Origin: Candidatus Saccharimonadota bacterium
Lineage (GTDB): Bacteria; Patescibacteriota; Saccharimonadia; Saccharimonadales; Saccharimonadaceae
Direction of reading: 5' to 3'
Assembly: GCA_017510445.1 (NCBI GenBank)
Contig: JAFWNF010000007.1
Span: 1-64,000 of the forward strand
Length of the DNA stretch: 64,000 nucleotides
Made by a program: the position numbers and the translations under genes. The notes under the pieces were generated by a model. That model did not search any database. It saw only the letters and a program-made list of their open reading frames with translations, and was not told where the DNA came from. Positions 26,093 to 35,720 of this stretch are shown one piece after another. Each line of letters opens with the position of its first letter. Position 1 is the stretch's first letter.

Positions 26093-27025
26093 ATGGAAAC
26101 GCTTGAACTTATTAATGATTTTCTCGAAGCTCTCGAAGTCGAACGTGGCCGAAATAAACACACTATCGAAGATTATCGTCTCTATCTTGAGCGTTTTTAC
26201 GAACTGACCACCGACCTTGTCTCTGAGGCTTATAAACCTTCCGAAATTACCCCAGAACTGCTCCGCAAATACCGCCTCCGCCTAAACCGCTACGAAAATG
26301 AAAAAGGCGAAACCCTCTCAATTTTAACTCAGTCTTACCATCTCATTGCTTTACGTGGTTTTTTGAAATATCTAGCCCGTCGCGGAATTAAAACCTTAGA
26401 TCATTCCTTAGTTGATCTCCCTAAAACCGCTAGAAAACAGGTCACATTTCTTCACTTTAACGAAGTTGAGGAACTCCTCTCTGAAATCCCCGAAGATACC
26501 GAAACCGGCCTTCGCGACCGCGCCATTATCGAGCTTCTTTTTTCGGGCGGTCTTCGCGTTTCCGAGCTAATTAAATTAAACCGCGATTCAATTAACTTAG
26601 AAAAACACGAATTCGTCGTCCGTGGTAAAGGTAACAAAGACCGTCCAATTTTCGTATCAAACTCTGCCACCGAAGCTATAAAGAATTATCTCTGTGTTCG
26701 CCACGATTCCCTCCCAGCTCTTTTCCTTAATAACTCCCGCAATCAACAAGCCGTCGATACTTCTGGCGATTTCCGTCGTCTTACTCCTCGTTCAATCCAA
26801 CGCATTATCGAAAAATATGCCAAAAAAGCCGGCATCACCAAACACGTCACTCCCCACACCCTTCGCCACTCTTTCGCTACTGATCTCCTCATGAACGGTG
26901 CTGATCTCCGTTCTGTCCAAGCCCTTCTCGGCCACTCAAATATCTCCACCACCCAAATCTACACTCATGTCACAGATGCCCACCTAAAAGACATCCACAC
27001 CCGTTTTCATTCTGACTCTGAGTAA
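26093..27025 (+). CDS. Tyrosine recombinase, XerC/XerD type
   Basis: 310 residues. A SAM-like N-terminal core-binding domain (about 1-105) precedes the catalytic domain with the R-K-HxxR-H-Y set: GGLRVSEL, GKGNKDR, HTLRHSFAT and LGHSNISTTQIYTHV. Size and lack of extra domains fit the chromosomal Xer recombinase that resolves dimers at dif, rather than a phage integrase. TATAAT (26081-26086) ends six bases before the ATG (extended form TATGCTATAAT). I found no dif site or attachment repeat nearby. Confidence 0.93.
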   Translation: METLELINDFLEALEVERGRNKHTIEDYRLYLERFYELTTDLVSEAYKPSEITPELLRKYRLRLNRYENEKGETLSILTQSYHLIALRGFLKYLARRGIKTLDHSLVDLPKTARKQVTFLHFNEVEELLSEIPEDTETGLRDRAIIELLFSGGLRVSELIKLNRDSINLEKHEFVVRGKGNKDRPIFVSNSATEAIKNYLCVRHDSLPALFLNNSRNQQAVDTSGDFRRLTPRSIQRIIEKYAKKAGITKHVTPHTLRHSFATDLLMNGADLRSVQALLGHSNISTTQIYTHVTDAHLKDIHTRFHSDSE

Positions 27026-27026
27026 G

Positions 27027-28229
27027 CTATATAGCACTTACTAATGAATAAATAGGCATCAACGTACCCATCAAGACCACGCCGATAAGACCCGCCATTA
27101 CCACCATAAGCACTGGCTCAATTAATGTCGAAATATTTTTAATCTTTTCGTCCAATTCGTTTTCATAGACAGTTCCTGCCTTTCTAAGCATCTCGTCGAT
27201 TTTGCCCGATTCCTCGCCAATTGATGCCATTTGAGGCACGAGCGGCAAAATATAATCTTTGTCTTTCAGAGATTCCGAAAGCGCCTTTCCTGCTTTAACT
27301 TTTTCAGATGCATCAAGAATTATTTGTTCTACTATAGCATTAGCTGTCGCTCGTGCAGAAATTTTCATTGAATCAAGCATAGATACACCACTTCCGAGAA
27401 GCATTTCCATAGTTCTCGCGAACCGCGCCATATAAAGTCTTTTAAATAAACCGTTGAAGAGTGGCACATGTAGTTTAATGAACGAAAAAAACTTTTTACC
27501 AGAATCAGACCTTCTAAAGCTCCCTATTAAAACTGCTACTACAATAAGGACTATTGCTATGACATACCAAAAATTAATAAAGAAGTCCATCACGCTAAAC
27601 AAAAAGTTAGTTAGTTCTGGTATAGGTTTTTTCATTGATTCATATAAATTGACGACCTCTGGAACAACCTGAGTCATCATAAAAATCAACACCAAAATAA
27701 TAACCACAAACAAAATAGCTGGATACACCATTGCTCCACGAATCTTCGAAATCATCGCATCATCTTTCTCTTCTTGCATAGCTAAACGACTAAGCGACTC
27801 ATCTAGAGTACCGCTCATCTCGCCAGCAGCCACTAATGAAAGATAAACGTCCGAAAAAACATCAGGATGACTTTTCATCGCATCTGATAATGATTTGCCC
27901 CCTTCAACTTGAGCCAAAAGGTCTTCGACCACAGACTTCATCGCTTTAGCCTGCGTTTGTTCAGATATAGTTCTAAGGCTTGTAGAAAGTGGCAAACCAG
28001 CACCAATTAAAGTTGCAAATTGTCTCGTGAAAACTATCCTGTCTTTTGTTTTAACTTTATTCTGTATTTTAGCAAAAACGCTACTTTTATCTTCTTCGGA
28101 AATACTCTCTGGGAAAAACCCCTGTTCTACCAGAAGCTTCCCTGCCGTTCGTTCATTTTCGGCCTGTATTGCACCTTTTACTATCTTTCCAGTTTCTTTG
28201 TCTCTTGCCCTATAATTAAATCTTTTCAT
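27027..28229 (-). CDS. pilC: Type IV pilus inner membrane platform protein PilC
   Basis: 400 residues with two T2SSF domains (about 65-190 and 265-390) and three transmembrane helices. Signature FTRQFATLIGAGLPLSTSLR and MARFARTMEMLLGSGVSMLDSM are the repeated cytoplasmic domains. It is the platform on which the PilB and PilT motors act. It is last in the operon, two bases after pilT. Confidence 0.96.
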   Translation of the reverse strand: MKRFNYRARDKETGKIVKGAIQAENERTAGKLLVEQGFFPESISEEDKSSVFAKIQNKVKTKDRIVFTRQFATLIGAGLPLSTSLRTISEQTQAKAMKSVVEDLLAQVEGGKSLSDAMKSHPDVFSDVYLSLVAAGEMSGTLDESLSRLAMQEEKDDAMISKIRGAMVYPAILFVVIILVLIFMMTQVVPEVVNLYESMKKPIPELTNFLFSVMDFFINFWYVIAIVLIVVAVLIGSFRRSDSGKKFFSFIKLHVPLFNGLFKRLYMARFARTMEMLLGSGVSMLDSMKISARATANAIVEQIILDASEKVKAGKALSESLKDKDYILPLVPQMASIGEESGKIDEMLRKAGTVYENELDEKIKNISTLIEPVLMVVMAGLIGVVLMGTLMPIYSLVSAI

Positions 28230-28231
28230 AT

Positions 28232-29305
28232 CTATCCCTTCATTAGCCTTTCAAACTCTTTCAGGTCAACTGCAAATTCTCGGCCATCATCATAACTAAT
28301 CTGGCCCGACTGAACCATCTTCACTAGCGTTCTATCCATAGTTTGCATACCCTCATCTACGCCAGTCTGAATTACTGTATCAAGCTGAAAAGTTTTTCCT
28401 TCACGTATTAAAGCTCTTGCTGCCGAATTTGCAATCATAATTTCCGTAGCTACAACTCTGCCACCGTTAATAGCCGGAATTAACCTTTGTGAGCAAATAG
28501 CCATTAAAACATTTGAAAGCTGTGTCTTAATTTGTTGCTGTTGATGTGCCGGGAAAACATCAATAATACGATCTATTGACTGGGCAGCAGAATTTGTATG
28601 AAGCGTCGCAAAAACAAGGTGACCAGTCTCGGCTATCGAAATGGCTGAAGAAATCGTTTCGAGGTCTCGCATCTCGCCAATTAAAACCACATCTGGATCT
28701 TGACGAAGCGCTGATCGAAGCGCAGCGGTAAATGAATACGTATCATAATGAACTTCTCTCTGCACAATAATTGAACGATGTGACTTGTGAGTAAATTCAA
28801 CTGGATCTTCTATTGTAATGATATGTACAGACTTTTCACGATTTATTTTATCTATCAAAGCAGCTAGAGTAGTCGATTTTCCTGATCCTGTTGGCCCAGT
28901 GACTAATACTAATCCTCTAGGATACTCAGCAAACTTCTCGACAGCATGCGGAAGTCCCAGCTCAGATATTGACGGTATTTCATTGGGAATTAAACGAAAT
29001 GCGGCAGCAAGATTACCTTTTTCATGAAAAGCATTCGCTCTAAAACGCCCCAAATCTCCGAATGCGAACGAATAATCAAATTCCTTATCTTTTAGAAGAA
29101 TATTTCTCTGGTTATTATCTAAAGTCGCAAAAACCAAAGATTCAACCACTTCTTCACTGAGCGCAGGTATTCCTCCAATTGCAACCATTTTTCCGTCAAT
29201 TCTCAAAATTGGCGGAGTTCCAACTTGAAGATGCAAATCAGAAGCTTTACGTTTTACGCATTCTTCAAGTAATGTTTCGATCCTGAGTTGCCCACCATTA
29301 TCCAT
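28232..29305 (-). CDS. pilT: Pilus retraction ATPase PilT
   Basis: 357 residues. It has Walker A GPTGSGKSTT near residue 141, the Asp box (ITIEDPVE), Walker B LIGEMRD and His box GHLVFATLHTNSA. The N-terminal PAS-like domain starts ASDLHLQVGTPP. The AIRNLIRE-like C-terminal motif appears as ARALIREGKTFQ. It powers pilus retraction and twitching. A -10-like TAAGAT ends six bases before the ATG, so it may have its own leaderless promoter inside the operon. Confidence 0.97.
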   Translation of the reverse strand: MDNGGQLRIETLLEECVKRKASDLHLQVGTPPILRIDGKMVAIGGIPALSEEVVESLVFATLDNNQRNILLKDKEFDYSFAFGDLGRFRANAFHEKGNLAAAFRLIPNEIPSISELGLPHAVEKFAEYPRGLVLVTGPTGSGKSTTLAALIDKINREKSVHIITIEDPVEFTHKSHRSIIVQREVHYDTYSFTAALRSALRQDPDVVLIGEMRDLETISSAISIAETGHLVFATLHTNSAAQSIDRIIDVFPAHQQQQIKTQLSNVLMAICSQRLIPAINGGRVVATEIMIANSAARALIREGKTFQLDTVIQTGVDEGMQTMDRTLVKMVQSGQISYDDGREFAVDLKEFERLMKG

Positions 29306-29331
29306 AATAGAATCTTACCATAATTATTATC

Positions 29332-31101
29332 TTATGCCAAGTCAGATGAAACTCGGTTCACTTCCTCTAGAGTTGTTATGCCTGATAATGCTTTTAGTAT
29401 TCCATCTTGTCGCATCGTTACCGTACCCTTTTTCTTCGCTAAATTCATAATTTCAGCAGATGTAGAATGATTGATTATTAACTTTTGAATATCTTCATCT
29501 ACCGTAATTGTCTCATAAAGACCAGCTCTGCCCAGATATCCTCCAGGAGTTTCCTTCGTGTCAATACCATCTACCAAAGTATATCCGCTCGTATTAGCAA
29601 CTGGCAGCCCTTGATATCCTAGAATTTGTCCAGCTTTTGCTACCATATCTGCAGTTCTTGGTAAAAGATTTCCTACTGAATCATTAATCATTTTCGTTTC
29701 AAGTTCGCTCGACTTTCTTTGTTCCCTTTTCTCGGCTACCCTCCTAACTAGCCTCTGGCCAATCACTGTATTAAGCGTAGATGCCAAAAGAAACGGTTCA
29801 ATTCCCATATCAAGAAGCCTCGGCAAAATACCTGCAGCAGAGTTAGTGTGAAGCGTAGAAAACACTAAGTGACCAGTCAAAGCAGCCTGCACCGCTAATC
29901 CTGCTGTTTCCGAATCACGAATCTCTCCAACCATAACAACGTCTGGGTCTTGACGCAAAATTGAACGAAGACCTGACGCAAATGTCAATCCAGCATCAAC
30001 ATTAACTTGTATTTGGTTTATCCCGTCCATCTTATATTCAACTGGATCCTCAAGCGTCACTATATTTATCGCTTCGTTCTTAATCTTCGCGACAAGTGCA
30101 TAAAGCGTTGTTGACTTACCTGAACCAGTTGGCCCAGAAGTCAAAATCATTCCATTAGGTTTTGAAATCCCCTCAATTACATCTCGAAGCGCCCTGCCAG
30201 TCATCCCCATTTTCTCTATTTCCATCGCCGTTCCATTCTTATCAAGCAAACGAATCACAACCTGTTCTCCCCAAACCACTGGAGATATTGCGATACGAAG
30301 GTCAATCTCCTTATCTGCCACAGCTACCGTAAACTGACCATCCTGCGGAATACGATGCTCGTCAATTTTTAAATTTGATAATATTTTAATTCTTGAAACG
30401 AGTGCTGGTTCAATAGTTTTCGGAAGTTCCATAATTTGTCTCAAAACACCATCTACCCTACAACGAATAATTAGCTTCTTTTCCAGCGGTTCAATATGAA
30501 TATCAGACGCTTTAGATTTAGCTGCATAATTTAAAATCGTATTAAGTGCTTTAGAAATCGGCGAATCCTGAGTAATTGTTTTGACATCGCTTTTCTCGTT
30601 TGCAATTTCTATTTCTTCGTTTGTTTGTTTGACTGCTTGTTTTACGCTTGAAAAATCACTCTTGTACTGAGCCAATGTTTCACGAACGCCTTCCTCCGAA
30701 GTAACAACAGTCCTAATCGGTTTTTGAATCAATGTAGAAAGATAATCAACCGCCTGAATATTCCCAGCATCAAGCATAGCTATTACTAATCGGCCGTCTT
30801 TTCCTTCCGCTACTGGTACCGCCATATTACGCTCAGCTATATCCTGAGGTAAATTCAAAAGTACTTCCTGCTCAATTTTTACATTTTTTAAATCCACATA
30901 CTGCATGCCTAAAACAATTGCAGAGGCATGTGAAACAATATCGTCTGAAACCAATTTTTTATTCGTCAAAAACGAAAGTACAGGTTGCTTGGCTTTTTTC
31001 GCCTCTTCTTCTGCAGCTAAGACAGCCTCTGCGTCCGCAAGCCCTTCATCAACTATCAGCCTAACAACTTTTTCTTGTGATTCTTTAGTCAGAAGCGCCA
31101 T
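29332..31101 (-). CDS. pilB: Pilus assembly ATPase PilB
   Basis: 589 residues. An N-terminal T2SSE_N domain (about 1-150) precedes a secretion ATPase core with Walker A GPTGSGKSTT near 327, ITLEDPVEYK, GEIRDSETA and GHLVFSTLHTNSA. The tetracysteine zinc motif of classical PilB/GspE is absent; a polar insert (REQRKSSELETK) replaces it. It drives pilus extension. It follows the 94-residue EF-hand protein by 10 bases. Confidence 0.97.
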   Translation of the reverse strand: MALLTKESQEKVVRLIVDEGLADAEAVLAAEEEAKKAKQPVLSFLTNKKLVSDDIVSHASAIVLGMQYVDLKNVKIEQEVLLNLPQDIAERNMAVPVAEGKDGRLVIAMLDAGNIQAVDYLSTLIQKPIRTVVTSEEGVRETLAQYKSDFSSVKQAVKQTNEEIEIANEKSDVKTITQDSPISKALNTILNYAAKSKASDIHIEPLEKKLIIRCRVDGVLRQIMELPKTIEPALVSRIKILSNLKIDEHRIPQDGQFTVAVADKEIDLRIAISPVVWGEQVVIRLLDKNGTAMEIEKMGMTGRALRDVIEGISKPNGMILTSGPTGSGKSTTLYALVAKIKNEAINIVTLEDPVEYKMDGINQIQVNVDAGLTFASGLRSILRQDPDVVMVGEIRDSETAGLAVQAALTGHLVFSTLHTNSAAGILPRLLDMGIEPFLLASTLNTVIGQRLVRRVAEKREQRKSSELETKMINDSVGNLLPRTADMVAKAGQILGYQGLPVANTSGYTLVDGIDTKETPGGYLGRAGLYETITVDEDIQKLIINHSTSAEIMNLAKKKGTVTMRQDGILKALSGITTLEEVNRVSSDLA

Positions 31102-31111
31102 CTAGCCTCCA

Positions 31112-31396
31112 CTATTTTGTATCAATCTCATTACATTCAACTTTTTCTGCATCACTCAGAATACCGTCCTGATCAGCGTCAACACATTTTCCAATATAAA
31201 CCTCCACTGTAGGATTTATCGCATTCACATTAAACATGTCAGGATTTGGCATCTTAACCGTATCGTCTATTGGACTAATCTTCTTATAGGTTACAGAAGC
31301 CTTATCTGGATCCATAAACATCCCAACAACCAAATAAGAAACTATAAATCCAAAAACAGCAATCGCCACAATAGAAATAACATCTGACTGCTTCAT
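31112..31396 (-). CDS. Small membrane protein with EF-hand loop in pilus operon
   Basis: 94 residues. One transmembrane helix (about 6-27) precedes an extracytoplasmic part ending in a canonical Ca-binding loop, D73-A-D-Q-D-G-I-L-S-D-A-E84, flanked by Cys71 and Cys88 that could form a disulfide. It overlaps the PilO-like gene by one base. Its position suggests a PilP-like or calcium-responsive accessory subunit of the pilus. I recognise no named family. Confidence 0.8.
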   Translation of the reverse strand: MKQSDVISIVAIAVFGFIVSYLVVGMFMDPDKASVTYKKISPIDDTVKMPNPDMFNVNAINPTVEVYIGKCVDADQDGILSDAEKVECNEIDTK

Positions 31397-32289
31397 TATT
31401 TTTTTCCTCCTTTGGCCGTTATAGTTTCATTCGTTTCCGATGATAATATTTCATTCGCATAGTACGCCTCAGCCGAAGCAGAAAATTTAACATTTTCGCC
31501 TCCTTTTGGCATCTCGAATTTCAAGGACACGACATTAAAATATCGAATAGATTTGCTAATATTCCCCAACAGATTATTGATCTGTTCAAATGACACATTC
31601 GCATCTTCGTTATTAAAGTTAACCGGAATTGAAGACAACCCTTCTATATTTGATTTGTTACTAGAATTATTTGGCGCAATTGAACTTGGGCTCCAATCTG
31701 AATTGATATAAATCTGGTTTAAACTTGCTAGCAACGCCTCTGTATTTTTACTTGTTGGCAAAGAATCAGGGATAACTCTCAATGCCGAACAAATTTTCAT
31801 CGCATTCATATAATATCTCTTTTCATTAGTCGTCTTTGAATTCATTTTCATCTCCTTCAGCTCCGCAGAAGAGTACTGCTCATTGGTTTCCGGGTTAATA
31901 CAAACCGACAAAGTTTTTCTTGCGACAGACTCAAAATTAATATTAGAGGATGCGTCGTCCATGATGCTAGCCCTAAGCGTACCAGGCACGTCCTTTGACT
32001 CAGTCAAGTTCGGATTACAGGCTTTTAGCTCGTCTTGAGTGTAATCTTTATTTTTGGGAGCCTTGCACGCACCAGAATTTTTAATAGCCGCTGAATATCC
32101 TGAAATTGCTTCACCCTGTTTTGTAATAACTTTATTATTGAAATCTATATACTTTGAAAAATTTATTACTAATACTAAACCAGCGCCAACGACAACTGCT
32201 GTTAAACCAACAATGCCCAACGTAGTCTGCTGTGCCTTTGATATTTTTAACCCTCCAGTCACAGATTGGTTTCGAAAATCGAATTTCAT
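31396..32289 (-). CDS. pilO: Pilus alignment protein, PilO-like
   Basis: 297 residues: cytoplasmic N-terminus, one transmembrane helix (about 24-47), coiled-coil start, then a periplasmic-type domain, as in PilO. It contains several cysteines. It overlaps the PilN-like gene by four bases. Sequence similarity to PilO is weak; the call rests on topology and on position between pilN and pilB. It may span between the PilM/N cytoplasmic ring and outer parts. Confidence 0.7.
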   Translation of the reverse strand: MKFDFRNQSVTGGLKISKAQQTTLGIVGLTAVVVGAGLVLVINFSKYIDFNNKVITKQGEAISGYSAAIKNSGACKAPKNKDYTQDELKACNPNLTESKDVPGTLRASIMDDASSNINFESVARKTLSVCINPETNEQYSSAELKEMKMNSKTTNEKRYYMNAMKICSALRVIPDSLPTSKNTEALLASLNQIYINSDWSPSSIAPNNSSNKSNIEGLSSIPVNFNNEDANVSFEQINNLLGNISKSIRYFNVVSLKFEMPKGGENVKFSASAEAYYANEILSSETNETITAKGGKK

Positions 32290-33458
32290 TGTTCACCTCC
32301 ATCTTCCACGTCTGCGCAATCTACGTCCTCACTTCCACATTTTTCCGCTTCTTCTTCAAATAATTTCTGAATTTGCATATTAGAGTCCGTCACATTCACA
32401 TATCCAGTTGGTGCTATAAAGCTCATATGTTTGTTTTTAAGCAACATCGCCTCAGGATTATAGGAAAGTATTGCCTCAAACTTTAAAACTAATCCCTCTG
32501 GACCTTTTCCATTAGAACTACTAGATATCTCCAACTCCTTAACGATTAAATTACATGAATTTGAACTCGACCAACGACCACCCACAAGTTCATAATTAAT
32601 GCATTTACTTTCAAAATGTTCAATCCCATCAATTTCACCCCCTCCATTAATGTAGTTTTCCTCTCCTTCTCCATGGAACCAATCTTTAAATCTTGGAGTT
32701 CTCCAGATAACTATTGACTCACTGTCGTTTCTCGCCTCTATAACATCCTCTTCGCGGATATTAACCACCTCTGTCTTCCTTACAGTTTCGTTTCCATCTT
32801 CATCAACAACTGTTTCTCCCTCGTCTTCAGGATCACACCCACTTACACCCTTTGTCCAGATAGCGTACAGATCATTTGTCTCCTCATCTCTAAGAATGTT
32901 CCCACTCTCATCAGTTTCAATAATACACACCGAAGGAATAGTCATATTGTTTTCGTTTTTGTACTCTCCATAATCAAATTTCATATACTCCATACTTTTC
33001 TTGAAAGCTTCCAAAACTCTATAATCAATCAATGGCACTACTTTCGCATCGGCCTGTGCCGAAAATCTAATTGTACTATCTACCAAATTGACATTGACGT
33101 CCGAAAAAGTAATTTCATCACCGTTTGTAGGCGCCAAAACATTCAACAAATTAAATATCCTTGAATAATCAACTCTAGACTCAGCTATTTTATCTATATT
33201 ATTAAGCTGATTTTGCATCGTTAAAAATTCATTCAAATCATCATAGGTGGTTATTTTTGATGACATCATTTTCAGTCGATCTGTCTGTTCTCCGATGTTA
33301 ACATCCTGGACCACCTTAATTGAAAGCAAAACAAGTACGACTGTTATCATACTAATCATAGCCAAAACGCATGCGATGAATACAATGTTGCGGATTCTTT
33401 GTGTTTTTAAAACTGCAACTTTAAGATCCGGAACAAGATTAATCTCAAACATTTGCAT
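32286..33458 (-). CDS. pilN: Pilus alignment protein, PilN-like
   Basis: 390 residues. It starts MQMFEINLVPDLK, matching the conserved INLLP-type N-terminal PilN motif that docks into PilM, followed by a transmembrane helix (about 26-49). The soluble part is about twice the size of classical PilN, with an acidic insert (about residues 195-260). It overlaps pilM by 14 bases and the PilO-like gene by four. Identification is good from the motif and context. Confidence 0.85.
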   Translation of the reverse strand: MQMFEINLVPDLKVAVLKTQRIRNIVFIACVLAMISMITVVLVLLSIKVVQDVNIGEQTDRLKMMSSKITTYDDLNEFLTMQNQLNNIDKIAESRVDYSRIFNLLNVLAPTNGDEITFSDVNVNLVDSTIRFSAQADAKVVPLIDYRVLEAFKKSMEYMKFDYGEYKNENNMTIPSVCIIETDESGNILRDEETNDLYAIWTKGVSGCDPEDEGETVVDEDGNETVRKTEVVNIREEDVIEARNDSESIVIWRTPRFKDWFHGEGEENYINGGGEIDGIEHFESKCINYELVGGRWSSSNSCNLIVKELEISSSSNGKGPEGLVLKFEAILSYNPEAMLLKNKHMSFIAPTGYVNVTDSNMQIQKLFEEEAEKCGSEDVDCADVEDGGEQ

Positions 33459-34497
33459 TACTCCTCTCCGCTAAACCAATTGCCACTGCAAACTCGCTCG
33501 CCACGCCAGCCAAATCATTTTGTTGCTCTGGTGTTACACGCACAGCTTGCCATGGATTACCCTGAATAGTAGAAATATTCGTCTTTGCTTCTATATACTC
33601 TGCTACAAAAGGTATCATTTCTGCATAACCAGAAAGCACAATTCCGCCCATCTTCGAGTTCAAATACTTTGATTGGAAGAATTTCGCTGATTTCGTTAAC
33701 TCTGAAGCAAAAGATTCAAGAATTGGGTCTAGCGCTCTAAAAACTTGTCCATCAACTTTATCCTGTGCTAAACCAAATTTCAAAACAAACTGTCTTGCTT
33801 GATCCTCTTTCACTGATAGTGCATTGGCTACGGTTTTTATCATTACCTCAAAACCACCAGGAACTGAACGAACTAATCTTGGCGCTCCTTTATAAACAAC
33901 CACGATATCTGCAGATTTCTCACCAAGATCCACAATCATTTGTGCGTCAACAGCCCCAATTGGCACAAGCGATCTCGCCATAGCTAGTGGCTCCGGTTCA
34001 AAAGCAATCACATTATAACCTAACCCCTCAATGAAATTCAGTTGTTCCTCGGCAAACTTATTTGTAGTCGAAGAAATCAAAACTTCTGCTTTCGCCGGAT
34101 CATTCGGACTTGTTCCAAGACAAATAAAATCTACTTTGGCTTCCTCGATCTGCATCGGGATATATTGATCTACTTGATACTTTACAGTCTTCATCAACTC
34201 TTTAATTGGCGCATTTTCAGTTTCAATTATTGAAGTAAAGGTTTTTTGTGCTGGAAAACCAACTGCAACGTTTTTCGTGCGAATTCCAGCATCAAAAATA
34301 GACTGCTTAATCAAATCACCATATTTTTTTCGTCCCAACTCACTACTATCCTGAGCTAGTTTCGCATCTACAGGAATATATTTATATTTTTGAAGTACCC
34401 AACCATGCTGGATATCTCCATCAAGCTGAACTATACGAATAGAATTCGTCCCAAAATCCATGGCAAAGAATTCGCCCAACCCTTTGAATAGTCTCAT
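33445..34497 (-). CDS. pilM: Pilus assembly actin-like protein PilM
   Basis: 350 residues with an FtsA/actin-like ATPase fold: MDFGTNSIRIVQLDG, DLGEKSADIVVVYKG and GGIVLSGYAEMIP are the phosphate and adenosine motifs. PilM forms the cytoplasmic ring that binds PilN. It is first in the seven-gene operon. TATAAT (34504-34509) ends six bases before the ATG, so the operon message is probably leaderless. Confidence 0.95.
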   Translation of the reverse strand: MRLFKGLGEFFAMDFGTNSIRIVQLDGDIQHGWVLQKYKYIPVDAKLAQDSSELGRKKYGDLIKQSIFDAGIRTKNVAVGFPAQKTFTSIIETENAPIKELMKTVKYQVDQYIPMQIEEAKVDFICLGTSPNDPAKAEVLISSTTNKFAEEQLNFIEGLGYNVIAFEPEPLAMARSLVPIGAVDAQMIVDLGEKSADIVVVYKGAPRLVRSVPGGFEVMIKTVANALSVKEDQARQFVLKFGLAQDKVDGQVFRALDPILESFASELTKSAKFFQSKYLNSKMGGIVLSGYAEMIPFVAEYIEAKTNISTIQGNPWQAVRVTPEQQNDLAGVASEFAVAIGLAERSNANV

Positions 34498-34528
34498 AAG
34501 TCTATTATAAGCATAAGACGGATGAAAT

Positions 34529-35152
34529 TCAAGCGTTTTTTATCGGTTTTTCCAGCTTCAAATAGTAAAATCTTTCAATATTACCATTTTTTCCAAAAAC
34601 GTCATTATCCCGTTTGTTAATGACTAAAAAACCGTTCTTTTTAAGCCAAAACTCAAAATCTTTAATAATTTCTCTACGCATTTTTTCGTTCTTCACCACC
34701 CCTTTATTAAGCTGAAAATCTTTTGCCTCAAACTGTGGTTTGAACATCACCAAGAAGTCCGTCTTACGACGTGCTAAATACATTTTAGCATAAGCAAGTA
34801 CTTTTGTCAAGCTTATAAACGATACGTCCGTCAAAATCACATCTGGCACCTCTTTCAAAATTACTTTTTTAACATTTCCCTGCTCACCTTCAATATCCAG
34901 AGAAACATCAAAAATATCTGTCTTTTCAAACAACTCAATCCTCGGATCAAATCTCAAAGGCGCCTTCATCTGGTCCGTCCCCTTCTCGACCGCAATCACC
35001 TTCTTCGCACCTGCTTTCAAAGCAAACTCTGTAAATCCACCCGTCGACGAACCGATGTCAAGAACAGTTTTTCCGCGAAAATCAAAAGAAAAAGCTCGCA
35101 CCGCCCCTGCAAGCTTTCCTTCAGCACGACTAACGTCTGTTTTTTCACTCAT
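34529..35152 (-). CDS. TlyA-like FtsJ-fold RNA methyltransferase without S4 domain
   Basis: 207 residues. The SAM-binding motif TVLDIGSSTGGFTEFAL and the TlyA motifs LTDVSFISL and FKPQFEA are clear. Classical TlyA (about 270 residues, rRNA 2'-O-methylation) has an N-terminal S4 RNA-binding domain; here only about 28 residues precede the Rossmann fold, so S4 is missing. It begins one base inside the stop of efp and ends with TGA. RNA target not known. Confidence 0.9.
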   Translation of the reverse strand: MSEKTDVSRAEGKLAGAVRAFSFDFRGKTVLDIGSSTGGFTEFALKAGAKKVIAVEKGTDQMKAPLRFDPRIELFEKTDIFDVSLDIEGEQGNVKKVILKEVPDVILTDVSFISLTKVLAYAKMYLARRKTDFLVMFKPQFEAKDFQLNKGVVKNEKMRREIIKDFEFWLKKNGFLVINKRDNDVFGKNGNIERFYYLKLEKPIKNA

Positions 35153-35712
35153 TATTTCTTTCGTTCTCGATACGCGTAAGTATCGGTATCAACAGAAACA
35201 ATATCTCCCTCTCGAATAAACGCAGGAACCTTAATCACAACGCCCGTTTCAAGAGTTGCATCTTTCATCACTGACGTTGAAGTGTCACCCTTTACCGCAT
35301 TTTCTGTGTAGGTAACTTTGAGCCAAAGATTTTTTGGCAGAACAAGGTTAATAGGAGAGCCATTGTAGAATTGAATCTCCATCTCATCCCCATCTTTCAT
35401 AAAATCAGACATGTCGCCCACCATATCAGCCAAAAGCTCATATTGCTCGAAAGATTCAGGATCCATGAAATAAAACTTCTCATCGTCCTTATAGAGATAT
35501 TGCACCTTACGTGTAGTTACTTCAGCTGGTTCAATTTTTTCCTGACCTTTAAAGGTTTTTGGCAGTAATGCTCCAGTAATCAAATTTTTTACTTTGACGT
35601 TAACAATCGAACCGCCTCGGCCCATTACTTTTTGGGAATACTCAACTACTTTGTATGGTTGTCCATCTAAAGTAATCAAAACATTTTTCTTTAAATCAGT
35701 TGGTCCGTACAT
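35152..35712 (-). CDS. efp: Elongation factor P
   Basis: 186 residues, three beta-barrel domains. It rescues ribosomes stalled at proline stretches. The tip of the first loop reads KVMGRGGS with Arg at position 32, where many EF-Ps have a modified Lys; Arg-type EF-Ps of the EarP group are rhamnosylated, but no modification gene is visible here. It is in the rpsF-ssb-rpsR-efp-tlyA run. GGAGGGGAA precedes the ATG. Confidence 0.96.
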   Translation of the reverse strand: MYGPTDLKKNVLITLDGQPYKVVEYSQKVMGRGGSIVNVKVKNLITGALLPKTFKGQEKIEPAEVTTRKVQYLYKDDEKFYFMDPESFEQYELLADMVGDMSDFMKDGDEMEIQFYNGSPINLVLPKNLWLKVTYTENAVKGDTSTSVMKDATLETGVVIKVPAFIREGDIVSVDTDTYAYRERKK

Positions 35713-35720
35713 TTCCCCTC

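Noticed and set aside
26093-27025. Integrase of a mobile element
   Set aside because: No flanking repeats, att site or cargo genes; size and motif fit a chromosomal Xer recombinase.
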